DNA from: Megalopta genalis
Lineage: Eukaryota > Arthropoda > Insecta > Hymenoptera > Halictidae
NCBI RefSeq assembly: GCF_051020955.1
Contig: NW_027476093.1
Location: forward strand, 186,001-250,000
Direction: 5' to 3'
Length of the DNA: 64,000 bases
Shown here one piece after another: positions 1 through 12,131 of this stretch (its first letter is position 1; every line of letters begins with the position of its first letter). A program made the position numbers and the translations under genes. The notes below the pieces were generated by a model. The model was not told the DNA's origin. It did not search any database and was given only the letters and a program-made list of their open reading frames with translations.

Positions 1-77
1 TTTAAAAATATTATTAGATTATCATGTGTTATTATATGACTTAAATACTAAATATTGTATGTAATCATGTTATTTAG

Positions 78-564
78 GATTCAGAGGCATATATCAAGGT
101 TTAACACCTACAATCTTAAAGCAGGGATCGAATCAAGCTATCAGATTTTGTGTTATGAACATGTTAAAGGATTGGTATAAGGGTGATAATAAAGATGCAT
201 CTGTGCCAAAATTGGTGATTGGTGGATTTGGTGCATGTGCTGGTGCAGCGTCAGTCTTTGGAAATACTCCTCTTGATGTTGTTAAGACTAGAATGCAGGT
301 ATGGATTTTGGTTTTTATAGTTATTATAAATAATGACATTGTTTCATTAAGAATGATTATTCAATATCGTTCATTTTATAGGGTTTGGAGGCTGCAAAAT
401 ATAAAAACACTGTTGATTGTATAATTCAAATATGGAAGAATGAAGGACCAACTGCATTTTACAAAGGAACTCTTCCAAGATTAAGTAGAGTATGTTTAGA
501 TGTTGGCATTACATTTATGATATATGATTCCTTTATGGAACTTTTCAGCAAAGTTTGGCCATGA
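78..564 (+). CDS. SLC25A1: Mitochondrial tricarboxylate (citrate) carrier, 3' end
   Basis: This is the C-terminal part of a mitochondrial carrier of the inner membrane, of the type that exports citrate to the cytosol in exchange for malate. Two exons are visible, 78-298 and 382-564; the 5' part lies left of the window. The translation holds the motif PLDVVKTRMQ, the Px[DE]xx[KR]xR signature that opens a carrier repeat. It is preceded by GGFGACAGAASVFGNT and followed, after the intron, by NEGPTAFYKGTLPRLSRV, the second half-signature. The end LFSKVWP then TGA fits SLC25A1 (Drosophila scheherazade). Exon junctions are TTTAG/GATTC at the left edge, ATGCAG/gtatgg and tttatag/GGTTTG. Family membership is clear from the signatures; the citrate subtype is inferred from overall resemblance. 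Confidence 0.9.
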
Positions 565-2402
565 GAGTTACTATATGTTTCTAAATATATAATTAGAGGC
601 ATTCATGCAAACATAGCTTTCATATATACATACATTTTATATTTGTATAATATATATATAACGGTATATTCTAAAAATATATTTATTTCAAATTTGATAT
701 ATTAACGTGCTATCACATTAGATATTTTAATCGACGAAAATTTAAATAAAATTATATTGAGGGCATTTCAATATCAGTCGGTCAAAATATTGAAAGCTAC
801 AGTTACATTATATAGAAATTTCTTTGTATAATATATATATTTTTCTAAGAAAAATTTTTATTTAATATATAATTTATATAGCTAATAGAGAAAATTCTAT
901 ATGGATTTGATTCACAGATAATACAATTTTATTTACAAATTTGTTTACTGGTGTTGCATCAGTTCTACAATCTGATTTAATATATTATTAAATATAACAC
1001 ATTCCTACATATTCGAATGTTCGAATAAATGTTCATATTTTGATAACGATTTGTACGTGGTATACATAAGTTATATATATATATAAATATATGTATATCA
1101 TCTATTCCAAGATATAGCGGTGTACAGATTAGTACAAAATAAAGTGATGTTTAATGGCTGAGCGAAAAGAAATAGATTGATTTTTTATTATCTTTTTCAA
1201 CGACTGTTATGTAAACAATAATAGAGTTCAAATAAAAGTGCAATAAATATGAAAAAAATATACAAGCTTAGTGACAATTTTTATAAATCAGTTTTTAATA
1301 ATGAGATGTAATATGATGCAGTTTAAACGGAACAAAGGTATATAGTTTTTTAAATATGGTGATCTTCGCTCAGATTCCTGTATTTATTAAAGAATTTGAT
1401 GATCATTGAAATCTTGCTGTAGCAGCTATGATATTGAAATAGATGAATTTTATAGAAGTTCCTTAAAAATAGAGACCTCATAGTATTACAGGATATATAG
1501 AATGTCTATTTTATTATGCCCATAATTAACACCTCAGCAACTTATAGCATTTTACATAATTTGCATGTCAAAAAATTCATTTTCAAAGTACAAATCTAGA
1601 ATATATAAATCATAACTGTACATGAAAAACCGTTTACTCTTCTGTATATAAAAGTGATTAAAGAAAACGACTTTGTTATCTCTTACAAATGTTATTTTTG
1701 TAAATTGTTCAATAAAATATGTTTCTAATATATATAAAGAATATGTTCATTAGTTTCACTTTGTTATATTATAAGATTTAAATTAATACAATATTATGTC
1801 TAGTTTTATCTCAGTATAAACAGTATACATATCATATTATCATTTTATAACTATCCAATATCCGTGTATTATGCATCCATGCAATATTTAAAAATGTATT
1901 AAATACGCAAGTTTCTCATTTCTATATAGGTATATGTACTACTTGCGGTAGCATATGAAGTATGTATGTATGTATATCTTTATAGTACATGCACGTAAGG
2001 CCCAATATGCGAAGAGTAGAGAAGTAGACAGTGCCGGCCCCACTCTGGGCCTAAGGGAGACCTGAGGTCACATTCCAAGATGGCTGTGCCTGAGGAATGC
2101 AGTGGGTGCCCCCCTAAGACGCCTTCCTCCCTCCCTTTTTATTAATCGAACCAATTCACTCATTCTAGCAAATACTCTGATTATTAGGACGAAATAATTA
2201 ATGTCAATGTTTAATCGATTAATGTCGTCAAAATTTGAAACTAGTAGTACGTGAGAAATAAATGTGAGTGAGGAAAAGGAAGTGGTGTTGGAAGTCCTAG
2301 GAAAGCCTTACATATATTCTAAAATGTGTGGCCTTATCTAATTGAGCTCCCTCGCCGCAGATAATGCTCATGCAGGAGGATGCTACCTGCTCGTCTTAAA
2401 CA
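565..2402. other. SLC25A1 3' UTR and intergenic DNA before TTC28
   Basis: AT-rich non-coding DNA. AATAAA-type polyadenylation signals occur near 744, 1137 and 1708, any of which could end the carrier mRNA. A GC-richer block at about 2020-2135 stands out from the AT-rich surroundings and contains CCAAGATGGCTG, similar to a YY1-type initiator element. It is the best candidate for the TTC28 promoter or a 5' non-coding exon. No coding potential was seen. Confidence 0.5.
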
Positions 2403-2426
2403 ATGTCTCATAGGGATATCTCTGAG
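2403..2426 (+). CDS. TTC28: Possible 8-codon first coding exon of TTC28
   Basis: An ATG in good context (AAACAATG) at 2403 opens eight codons (MSHRDISE) that stop at a GAG/gtaaca donor. Joined to an AAG acceptor at 2955-2957, they run in frame into VEPEGTSALAAG. This competes with the simpler start at 2949. The acceptor lacks a good pyrimidine tract, but AAG acceptors are used at other junctions in this window. A transcript is needed to decide. Confidence 0.35.
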
Positions 2427-2948
2427 GTAACAATACGATTCTTTATACTATATGTCGCAACAGGTACAACTGTTATTATATTATTTAACTAAAAAAACTG
2501 TATGGACTTTAGTACTTCATATTTTATTATTTATTAAAAAAACCATTCGACTTATATTTTATGCAGGATGAGTCATGTTATTTGCACATCTTAAATAATT
2601 TATAGATTATGTGTTTTATGGAAAATTATTAAGTACAAAAGATATATGGTTTCAAAGAAGGCAAGTGATGACATATCAACTTTTGTATTTAACAATATTT
2701 TACAAAACGCATAATATAAAAGTTATTTGAGACACAAATTACGCCACTCACCCTATGCTACAATGTACATTACTTCATTAAAACTTATAAAATATATAAA
2801 CAATGATTATTTTAAAAATTTTATAGTGACATGTTTTTATTATTGTTAATTACCGTTATTTATTTATAACGATCTGATAATAAGTAATATTACAAAACAC
2901 TGTTATATGTTTCTCCATTATAAATCTAAAACTATGTCTAAATTATGA

Positions 2949-5900
2949 ATGTTTAAGGTGGAGCCCGAAGGTACGTCGGCTTTGGCTGCTGGATCGCGGT
3001 CTCTATTTTTAGAGACAGTCTGTCGTAGCAATGCAGCTTGTCAAAATGGTGATTATGCACTTGCTGCAAGCTTATACACAGAAGCTCTTGCTTTGGATCC
3101 TCTTAGTCATGTGCTGTATTCAAATAGATCAGCAGCACGACTCAAAATGGGTTTATTTGCACTTGCTCTTCAAGATGCAGTTAGAGCTACCGAACTTAGT
3201 CCTCAATGGCCAAAGGTATAATTTAAAGTTTTACTTACTGTTTGTTAACAATTGATTAAATCGTTCTTTTTATTTAGGCATATTACCGCCAAGGAGTAGC
3301 TTTACAATGTTTAGGAAGGCATGGAGAGGCCCTCGTGGCTTTCAGTACAGGCCTGGCACACGATCCTTCTAGTTGTCAACTATTGTCTGGCCTGGTAGAG
3401 GCATCTTTAAAATCTCCGCTGCGTGCAACATTGGAACCAACGTTTCAACAATTGCGTGCAATGAAACTTGATGAATCTCCTTTTGTTGTTATTTCTGTTG
3501 TTGGTCAAGAACTTCTTGGGGCAGGACAGTATAAAGCTGCAGCTGGTGTATTGGAAGCTGCACTAACCATTGGTTCGTGTAGTTTAAAATTAAGGGGTTC
3601 TGTATTTTCGGCTTTATCCAGTGCATACTGGGCATTAAATTCTTTGGATAAAGCAATAAATTATATGCAACAAGACTTAGGTAAGCACTTAATACAATAA
3701 CAGATCTGAATATAGAATAGAATTTCTTTTTTTAACTTGTGAGTAAAAATACTTTTAGGAGTGGCACGATCTTTAGGAGATACGCAGGGTGAATGTCGAG
3801 CTCATGGAAATTTGGGCTCTGCGTATTTTAGCAAAGGTAGTTTCAAAGAAGCTTTAACAGCGCACAGATATCAATTGGTTTTAGCTATGAAGTGCAAAGA
3901 CACTCAAGCTGCAGCTTCTGCTTTAACAAGCTTAGGTCACGTTTATACAGCAATTGGTGATTTACCGAATGCGCTTGCTTCCCATAAGCAATGTGTACAA
4001 TTGGTTAAACAAATGGGAGATCGACTTCAGGAAGCACGGGAAATAGGTAACGTGGGAGCAGTTTATTTAGCGATGGGAGAATTTGAAAGTGCTGTTGATT
4101 GTCACACCCAGCATTTGAGAATAGCAAGACGACTAGGAGATCGCGTAGAGGAAGCAAGAGCTTTTAGTAACTTGGGATCATCTCATCACTATAGAAGAAA
4201 TTTTGGTCAAGCAATGGCTTATCACGAAAACGTTCTAAGAATAGCTCAAGAACTCGGCGATAGAGCAATAGAAATGAGAGCATATGCTGGATTGGGTCAT
4301 GCTGCAAGATGTGCAGGTGAAAAACTTATTCGGAACGAAAACTAATGAGGAAACCGGCGAAGAAATGAATCTTATTGTAAAATTTCTTTCAAATATATCC
4401 TTATTTAGGCGATCTTGCACAAGCCAAGCTGTGGCACCAGAGACAACTTGACGTTGCATTAGCTACAAAAGACAAAGTAGCTGAAGGACGAGCATGCAGC
4501 AATTTAGGCATAGTATATCAATTACTTGGTGAACATGAAGCTGCACTTAAATTGCATCAAGCTCATTTAGGAATTGCTAGATCGTTGGGAGATAAAGCTG
4601 GCATGGGCAGAGCGTATGGAAACATCGGAAACGCTTATAATGCATTAGGATATTATGAACAGGCTATTAAATATCATAAACAAGAATTAACAATAAGTAA
4701 AGAGGTCAATTATATAACGTATTTAATGAAAAATAATATTTGTATATCTAAATTGCATAAAAAACTTCTTACGATTTAATGTAGGTCAATGATCGTAGTT
4801 CAGAAGCTAGTACACACGGGAATTTAGCGGTAGCATATCAAGCTGTACAAGGTCATGAGGCAGCATTAAGGCATTATAGAGCTCACTTAGCTATTGCACG
4901 GGAGTTGAAAGACACCGCGGGTGAAGCATGTGCTTTACTTAATCTTGCCAACTGTTTGTCATCTCGTGGCAGATTTGAAGAAGCAGTCCCATACTATGAA
5001 AATTACCTTATGTTGTCCCAAGAGTTGCATGATGTCGAAGGAGAAGCAAAAGCGTGTCACTTTTTGGGTTACGCTCATTACTGTTTAGGCAATCATCGTG
5101 AAGCTGTCAGATATTATGATCAAGACTTGGCATTAGCCAAGGATTTACAGGACAAATCAGGAATGGGAAGAGCATACTGTAATTTAGGATTAGCACATTT
5201 AGCTCTTGAAAATTTAGATACTGCACTAGAATGCCAAAAATATTATTTAGGTAAGAGACTGCACTGCTCGTATAGAAACAATAATAAAATTTCAGAATAT
5301 ATATTATATGTTTATATGTAGCTATTGCGCATATGACTAAGCATTTAGCTGGAAAATTTCGAGCGTTGGGAAATATTGGTGATTGTCTCTTGCGTCTTGG
5401 TGAAGCTGAAGAAGCGATAAAAATGCACCAACGACAATTAAATTTAGCCCGTCAAGCTGGCGATCGGAGTCTAGAAGCTGCTGCTTACGGAGCGTTAGGT
5501 ATAGCTCATCGGACGATAAAAAATTTGGATAAAGCTCTAGGATTTCATACTCAAGAATTGACTTTAAGACAAGAAGCCGGGGATTTGCGTGGTGAGTGTA
5601 GAGCTCACGGAAACTTGGGCGCAGTACATATGGCATTGGGTCAATATACTCATGCGGTTAAGTGTTATCAAGAACAGTTAGAAAGATCGAAAGAATTAGC
5701 TGATTCAGGGGTCGAGGCCCAAGCATTAGGTAAAGTTTATACGGAGTTATTAAACTTGTACATAATTTTAACAGTTTGTACAATTTAAAAGGGTTTTACT
5801 ATATTCTTTAAATAGGAAATTTGGGGATAGCTAGACTGAATATGGCACATTATGAAGATGCAATTGGATATTTTGAGCAACAACTAGCAACTTTAGAACC

Positions 5901-8900
5901 TTTGACTACGGGTACAGCTTTGTTAGACAAAGCCAGAGCTCTTGGCAATTTAGGTGATTGTTATGAAGCATTAGGAGATCCAGAAGAAGCTATTAAATGT
6001 CACGAACAGCAATTGGCAGCTGCTACAAAGTTAAAAAGCATAAGGGAACAAGAAAGAGCATATCGAGGATTAGGTAGAGCTCGAGAAGCGACCGGGAATT
6101 TGCAAGAAGCATTGGTTTGCTTTGAAAAAAGATTGGTGGCCGCGCATGAAGTTGACAGTCCAGAATCAAGAGGTGCTGCTTATGGAGATTTAGGTGAACT
6201 ATATAATCCGCTATTTTCTAAATAGATTTATGCATAGCATAAATTAATCACAATTAATGTTATAGGTAGAGTACATGCTGCATTAGGTAATCATGAACAA
6301 GCTGTAAGTTGTCTGTCGCATCAACTTGCTCTTGCTAGAGGACTTGGAGATAAAGCTGCTGAAGCTGAAGCCGCTAGTGGATTAGGAGCGGTTCATTTGT
6401 TAATGGATGATCCAAACTCTGCTTTGCGACATCACCAATTAGAATTATCAATTGCTGAAAGTTTAGATGCAGCTGGATTACAAGCTAGAGCTTGTGCGAA
6501 TTTAGGTGTGACTCAAGAAGCTTTAGGACAATTTGAAGAAGCTATAAGATTGCAAGAACAGTCGCTGAGTCTTGCAGCAGCAGCTGGAGACCAACCAGCG
6601 AGAGCAGCTGCTTTTTCTAGCTTAGGACGACTTCATCATTTGTGCGGTGACTTATCACGATCCTTGAGTTACTTACAATCTGGCTTATCATTATCTGAAG
6701 GTTTAGGAAGAAGAGAAGAAGCAGCTAGATTAAGACACAGACTCGGTCTTGTTCATTGGGAAGCTAGTGAAGCAACAATTGCTGTAGAACATTTAGAAAA
6801 AGCTGCAAATTTGTTGGAATCGTTAGACGGAACTTCTTCTGTCCTAACTTGTGGACAACCAAATAAATGCGAGTTATTATCGGAAACGTATAGAATGTTA
6901 CAGAAAGTGTTAATCAATTTAAATAGAGCTGAAGAAGCTTTAAATTGGGCAGAAAGATCGAGACGTTCTAAAAGTAATTGTTTGGACGACGCTGCGCATT
7001 ATTCAGAAATTATTGACAGACAACGTGGAGTAATATTGTATTATAGGTAGATTTTTGTTTAGCAATATTCAGTCTACGATAATGATAATTTTTTTTTTAA
7101 GCTATCGATAAACACAATGTAATATTTCAGTGAAGTAGGATGCGAATTACACGCTTGGTGCTTAGCCCCTGGTCGAGGTTTGTTACGGTTTCATTCATCT
7201 ACTTTGGACGACGGTGTAGGATTGGAAAAACGAGTTTTGCAGGCACGAGAAGCTCTCTTAGATGAAACGAGTGAACTTGTCGAAGAAGCGAAAATACCAT
7301 CACGAGGACATCATCTTAATGCCAGCTCTTATAGTTTAAGTAGTCTGTTTAGCGTGGGCTCGGTCAGCTCTCGAGCAGGAAGCGCTCGATGGGGACGGGG
7401 ATCAAAAGGACCCACGTGGCAACCACCAGTGCCAATTCAAGTACTTTACCATTTACTTTTGGCTCCATTCGAGGATCTTTTACCACCTGCAAGAAAGGAA
7501 TTGATAATGGTAGTGGAGAAGTCGCTATATTTGGCTCCACTTCCAGCATTACAATCAAATCCTGGAGAAGATTACTTGTGCGAAAGATTTTCCTTATTAG
7601 TCGTACCATCTCTTGCAGCTTTAAGGAAACGATCAAAAACTCCTATGCCAGAGGGTGGCGCCACGGTTGCTGCATTAGTTGCAGGTAACCCAATACTTTC
7701 TGAAGAACTCAGAGAAGAATATGGGTGGACTGAAAGTGTATCCTCTACCGAAACGGAATCTGAGATAGTTGCCGAGCTATTGGAAGCCCGTGCATTAACT
7801 GGTAAATATTACCATATGATAGAAGATGAATTACTCGCTAATAAGTAAACCAATTTCAAAAAAGTTAAATATTGTCGTACTACATACATTTATTCAATTG
7901 AAATGCTTAGGAAGAAAAATTTGATGTGAAACACTCACTTTTCTAAATTCGGGTATAACAAAACGAATTCACATCTTTTTATTTATATTAATAGGGGCAG
8001 AGGCAACTAGATCGGCTGTTCTAAGATCACTACCTGACGCAGAGTGTGTACATTTGACAGTGCCAGTCTTTTGGAACTCTGGTAGTTTGGTATTAACTGC
8101 CGATCAATGTGAAGAGGCTTCTGAAAGACCAGAATATTTATTAAGTTATACAGATATTGCAAAATTGAGAATAGCTGCACGATTAGTTGTCATATCTAGT
8201 GGTCATTGTTGGAATAACATAGAGAACACAACTGCTACAGCAGATGGTGTACACAATTTAGCTAAAGCTTTATTAAATGCAGGGGCACAATGTATACTTA
8301 TTGGAATGTGGGCAGTTCCGCCCACAGCTGGCAGTATTTTGTTACGAGCATTTTATAGTGCCATGTTGCAAGGTGCTAGAGCATCAAGAGCATTAGCAGA
8401 AGCAATGCAAACAGTCCAACATACAAGACATTTCGCTCACCCTGCAAATTGGGCTGGTTGGCTACTTGTTGGTGGAGATGCGAGATTATCAAACAAAGTA
8501 TAAAATTTATTTTAATGTAACTGAAATATTACATTCTACTGTAATATTTCGCACAATATTAAGAATGGTCCGCATGATTATTCACAAATTATTTGTTTAG
8601 GTCGCTCTAATGGGTCAGGCGCTTGCTGAATTACTGCGTGGTGGTCCTGAACAAAGCCGTGATGCTTTACGTGTAACTCTTCATTTAGTAGAAAAATCAT
8701 TGCAGCGAATACATCGGGGACAGAAAAATGCTATGTATACCACACAACGTAGCATCGAAAATAAAGTAGGTTCAGCCTCGGGATGGCGAGAACTTTTAAT
8801 GTCAGTGGGATTCAGATTTGAGCCCGCCGGAAACGGAATACCGTCTTCTGTATTTTTCCCACAAAGTGATCCCGAAGAGAGATTAACAAGATGTAGTGCT

Positions 8901-10302
8901 AGCTTGCAAGCGTTATTAGGACTAGGACCGTCATCTTTACACGCGCTTGCTAGGTTGTTACAGGTAAGAAATAAAACTGTTTCAGTATACATACAAAAGT
9001 ATATTACAATAAGTAATGATGATATATCTTATGATGAAAAAAATACATTTTATAGGCACCTGAAGCTGCAGAAGATGTCATTGCAGCAATGCGGAGAGCT
9101 AGTTGTGCAACAGAAGGTCAAGAAGTTACATTACCGGTGCAAGTATGGAGAGTTTCAGGATCCCACGAATTGTTTGCGAGTTTAGGTTTTGATCTAATGG
9201 AAGTTGGTCAATCGGAAGTAATATTGAGAACAGGAAAGCAAGCATCACGAAGGGCTGTTCAATTTGCTCTTCAAGCTCTTCTTGCTTTGTTTGGTAAATC
9301 TATATTAAATATGATGATATAAGTACCTTTAAAATAATATATTCTAATTTTATAAACATATTCTTAGATACACAAGAAGCACCTAAAAGTTTGAGTTTAG
9401 ACTCCAGTAGTTCAATGGAGAGCCTAGCTTCTGTTCCTCATACTGAGAAAAATGTTATAGAGCGACCTCGACTGGGAGGTGCATTTGCGAATTATGTTCG
9501 ACATCGAGGAGAACCAGATGGAAAAACTATGGAACCACCGAATGTTCAAATACCTACATCTCGTCAACCTTGTCAAAATGGTGGAGGTAAAGACGAATTC
9601 TTTTCAAATACATACGCATATGTATAGTGAGTATAAGACTAAAAATTAATGTGTTTTATAGGTGAATCGGATGTCGCCTTTACTCCAAGTCCTCCAGTGG
9701 CACTCAATTTAAATCATCAAGCCCATATTAGAAATCTTTATCCTGATCAAAGTATAAGACCTGGATCTAGTTCAAGCAGTTCGGTAACAGATTGGGATAG
9801 CGGTCATGCGACTGTGTTAAGGAAACAACCATTACCACCTCTACCAGCAACTATCTTAGAGAGATTAAGCGTTAGAACAGAAATTGGGTCTAATTCTCCA
9901 AGAAAACCGCGTCATCCCACAGCCACTGAAGATATTTGCTCACAATCTGATTCTACGCCATCTGCAGAAACGCATAATCAAAATTTGAGAAATGTGGCTA
10001 CGTCTCTTACAAGTCTTACACGTGAATTAACACCCACAATTTCGGAAGTGTATCACGAGCGTAATTTAGGATTAGGATTAGCACCATCTTTATCAAAATT
10101 ACTAGAAGAAGTGGCTTCTGTTCCTGAAAACGAAGAACCTCAATCAACACGAACAAATCACAGCCAGAGTCAAAATTGGATACAAACTGAGTCGGAGTTG
10201 TGTCGAAGGGACGAGGCTGATGGTAGATCTATTGCTGAATCACAATGTAGTGCTACTAGCTCTAACAAAATCCACCGCAAAGCTCCTCCTCCTCCGGTAT
10301 AG
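2949..10302 (+). CDS. TTC28: TTC28-like protein: long TPR array plus CHAT domain
   Basis: A very large scaffold protein of about 2063 residues. Exons: 2949-3215, 3278-3680, 3759-4316, 4409-4704, 4785-5250, 5322-5729, 5816-6193, 6266-7046, 7131-7801, 7995-8497, 8601-8963, 9056-9293, 9368-9586, 9662-10302; they sum to 2064 codons including the stop. Residues from about 25 to 1100 are back-to-back TPR repeats with the ~40-residue period of vertebrate TTC28 (repeated ECRAHGNLG, YTAIGDLPNALASH, CYEALGDPEEAIKCHE patterns). Residues about 1285-1575 form a CHAT (caspase-like) domain with LYLAPLPAL, GAQCILIGMWAVPP and HPANWAGW. The CHAT catalytic His and Cys positions appear substituted. A Ser/Pro-rich tail follows and ends in KAPPPPV. 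Vertebrate TTC28 is linked to Aurora B and the midbody; the insect role is unknown. The start is the first in-frame ATG after a stop at 2946; an upstream micro-exon start is possible. Confidence 0.93.
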
Positions 10303-11436
10303 ATTATTTATATAATATTTATAAGTATCAAATGATATGTTATGTGGATAATAATAGTACTGGGTACCAAAGAATGAAAGATATTTTATTGGAAACAAAT
10401 TTTCATTGTATTGAAATCCGGATTGAACATAATCCATGCCAATTGTTCGCTTTATAACAAAATTGTTCTACCCACACAATATTGTTTCATACTTTTACAG
10501 AATAAAATTTATCAACGTGTTATCAGCTAATGCTACTTATATTGATGATTAATAAAATTTAATGTTAAGAGCATATTGAATGCTACATCACCCAATGCTA
10601 TACCTATATTTGTTAATGCAAAAATGTACTATATTATTACTAAGATGAACTGTACAATAATGTTGTATTGAAATTTAATAATGCAAACACATATTTCCAT
10701 GTGGAAAATGTGACTACTAAATAAAAGGTATGCATTGCAGACTGAAAATTAATTAAAAATTTTAAAGTATATCTCAGTAAATTGTACTTTTTCCATACTT
10801 ATAAACATATAATTATATACGTGCTTACTGTCTGGCAGCGTATAGTGGACAAAGTGTAACATGTACACGCCGAACTACAATTTTGTGCGAGTTGATTGGG
10901 TGTAAATAAAATACATAATACCTTTTATAGATCGTAGCTGTTACTGTACACCATTACAAGATTGTAGAGGGTGGTAAGGCATCATTTTATATGAGCATTG
11001 ATCAGAGTCAGAGTAAGAAAGGCACAATTACTGTATGGAAAGATTTATGACGGATCATTAATATTGAGCAGGAAATTAGAACTTTTGGGCAATATATGTT
11101 TACCAGAATATTGTTCTGAAGTAATTTGTAGGCCCTGATTGTTTTCGTGACATTTTAATAAGGCTAATTCGAAAAATGTTAAAAATAACACATTCAATCA
11201 TCCTTGTCATAAATCTACTAATATCGAAGACTTTGTATGCTGTAACAATAATGTTGTTAATATTATGATTCCTTTCTCAAATAAAGATCAGGGTGTTCAC
11301 ATTGATATTATATTTAGAACACGATGAAAGTATTATTGGTAGTGAATGGAATAAGATTTAAATAACAGATTTGGAAAGTCTTTATAAAAATATAAAATGC
11401 GAATACGAAGTAATACACCTTTATTTGAAAATTTTA
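10303..11436. other. TTC28 3' UTR and convergent intergenic DNA
   Basis: AT-rich DNA between the convergent TTC28 (+) and PTRH2 (-) genes. AATAAA signals for TTC28 are near 10501 and 10726. On the minus strand, AATAAA signals for PTRH2 lie immediately after its stop codon and near 11420-11425. No coding potential or obvious repeat family was seen. Confidence 0.55.
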
Positions 11437-12131
11437 TTAAAACAATTTTAAGTGTCCGGTCACTTGATCTATCAATGGAGCTGGACCTGGACCAACTGCA
11501 CATACAGTTCTACTTCCAGGTGCTACTTGTGTGTGGCCAGCATCTTGTACTACATTTGCCAAGAGACCTATAGATCTTGCCTGTTTTGCTATTTCTTTTA
11601 GAGCATCTTCACTGTCAACCTTTAAGTTTTTTGAATAGTTTAATTCTTTAGTAGAAGTTCAATGCAAATTACATCAATACTATCATACTTAATAATTGAG
11701 TGATGTACCTTTACAGTAATTTTTGCTTGCCCAGATTCTTCCCAAGCGTCCAAAATTTTTGGATGTTTTGTAGCCGCTTTATATGCTGAAACAGCAGCAT
11801 GAGCACATTGTGCTGCAATTTTACCCTTCCCCATTTTTAAGTCAGTTCTGATTACTAAGATGAGTTTATAATTATCATACTCGTCAGTGAACACCTATAC
11901 AAAAGAAAGAACATCAAGTATATTTCTTAACTAATCTTTGGATCTTATTCTAATATTTTTTACCACATTATTTATAGAATCGTCTGTTTCTCCAGACTCT
12001 TTTAATCTTCTTCTAGTCATTATTCTATATAAAAAATAGCCTATTATTGTTGTAACAGTAAATCCTACTGTTGCATCCATGGCAGTTAAAAAAATATCAG
12101 ATAATTTTAGATGAATATCGTCGGAACTCAT
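11437..12131 (-). CDS. PTRH2: Peptidyl-tRNA hydrolase 2
   Basis: Three exons read leftward: 11964-12131, 11709-11894 and 11437-11619, giving 178 residues, close to the 179 of human PTRH2. The family releases tRNA from stalled peptidyl-tRNA and, in animals, sits at the mitochondrial surface. The N-terminus holds a membrane segment (FTVTTIIGYFLYRI, residues ~23-36) followed by basic residues, as expected for an outer-membrane anchor. The catalytic domain starts at LILVIRTDLKMGKGKIAAQC, continues with HAAVSAYKAA and ends with QDAGHTQVAPGSRTVCAVGPG and TGHLKLF. The junctions were fixed by frame: AATGTG/gtaaaa to tatag/GTGTTC, and GTAAAG/gtacat to ttaaag/GTTGAC. A 5' non-coding intron is likely, because TTTTGCAG ends just upstream of the ATG. 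Polyadenylation signals overlap the stop region. Confidence 0.93.

Noticed and set aside
7801..7848. Extension of TTC28 exon 9 to the in-frame stop at 7846
   Set aside because: A donor at 7802 (ctg/gtaaat) joined to 7995 restores the family sequence (ALTGAEATRSAV…AECVH); reading on would truncate the CHAT domain.
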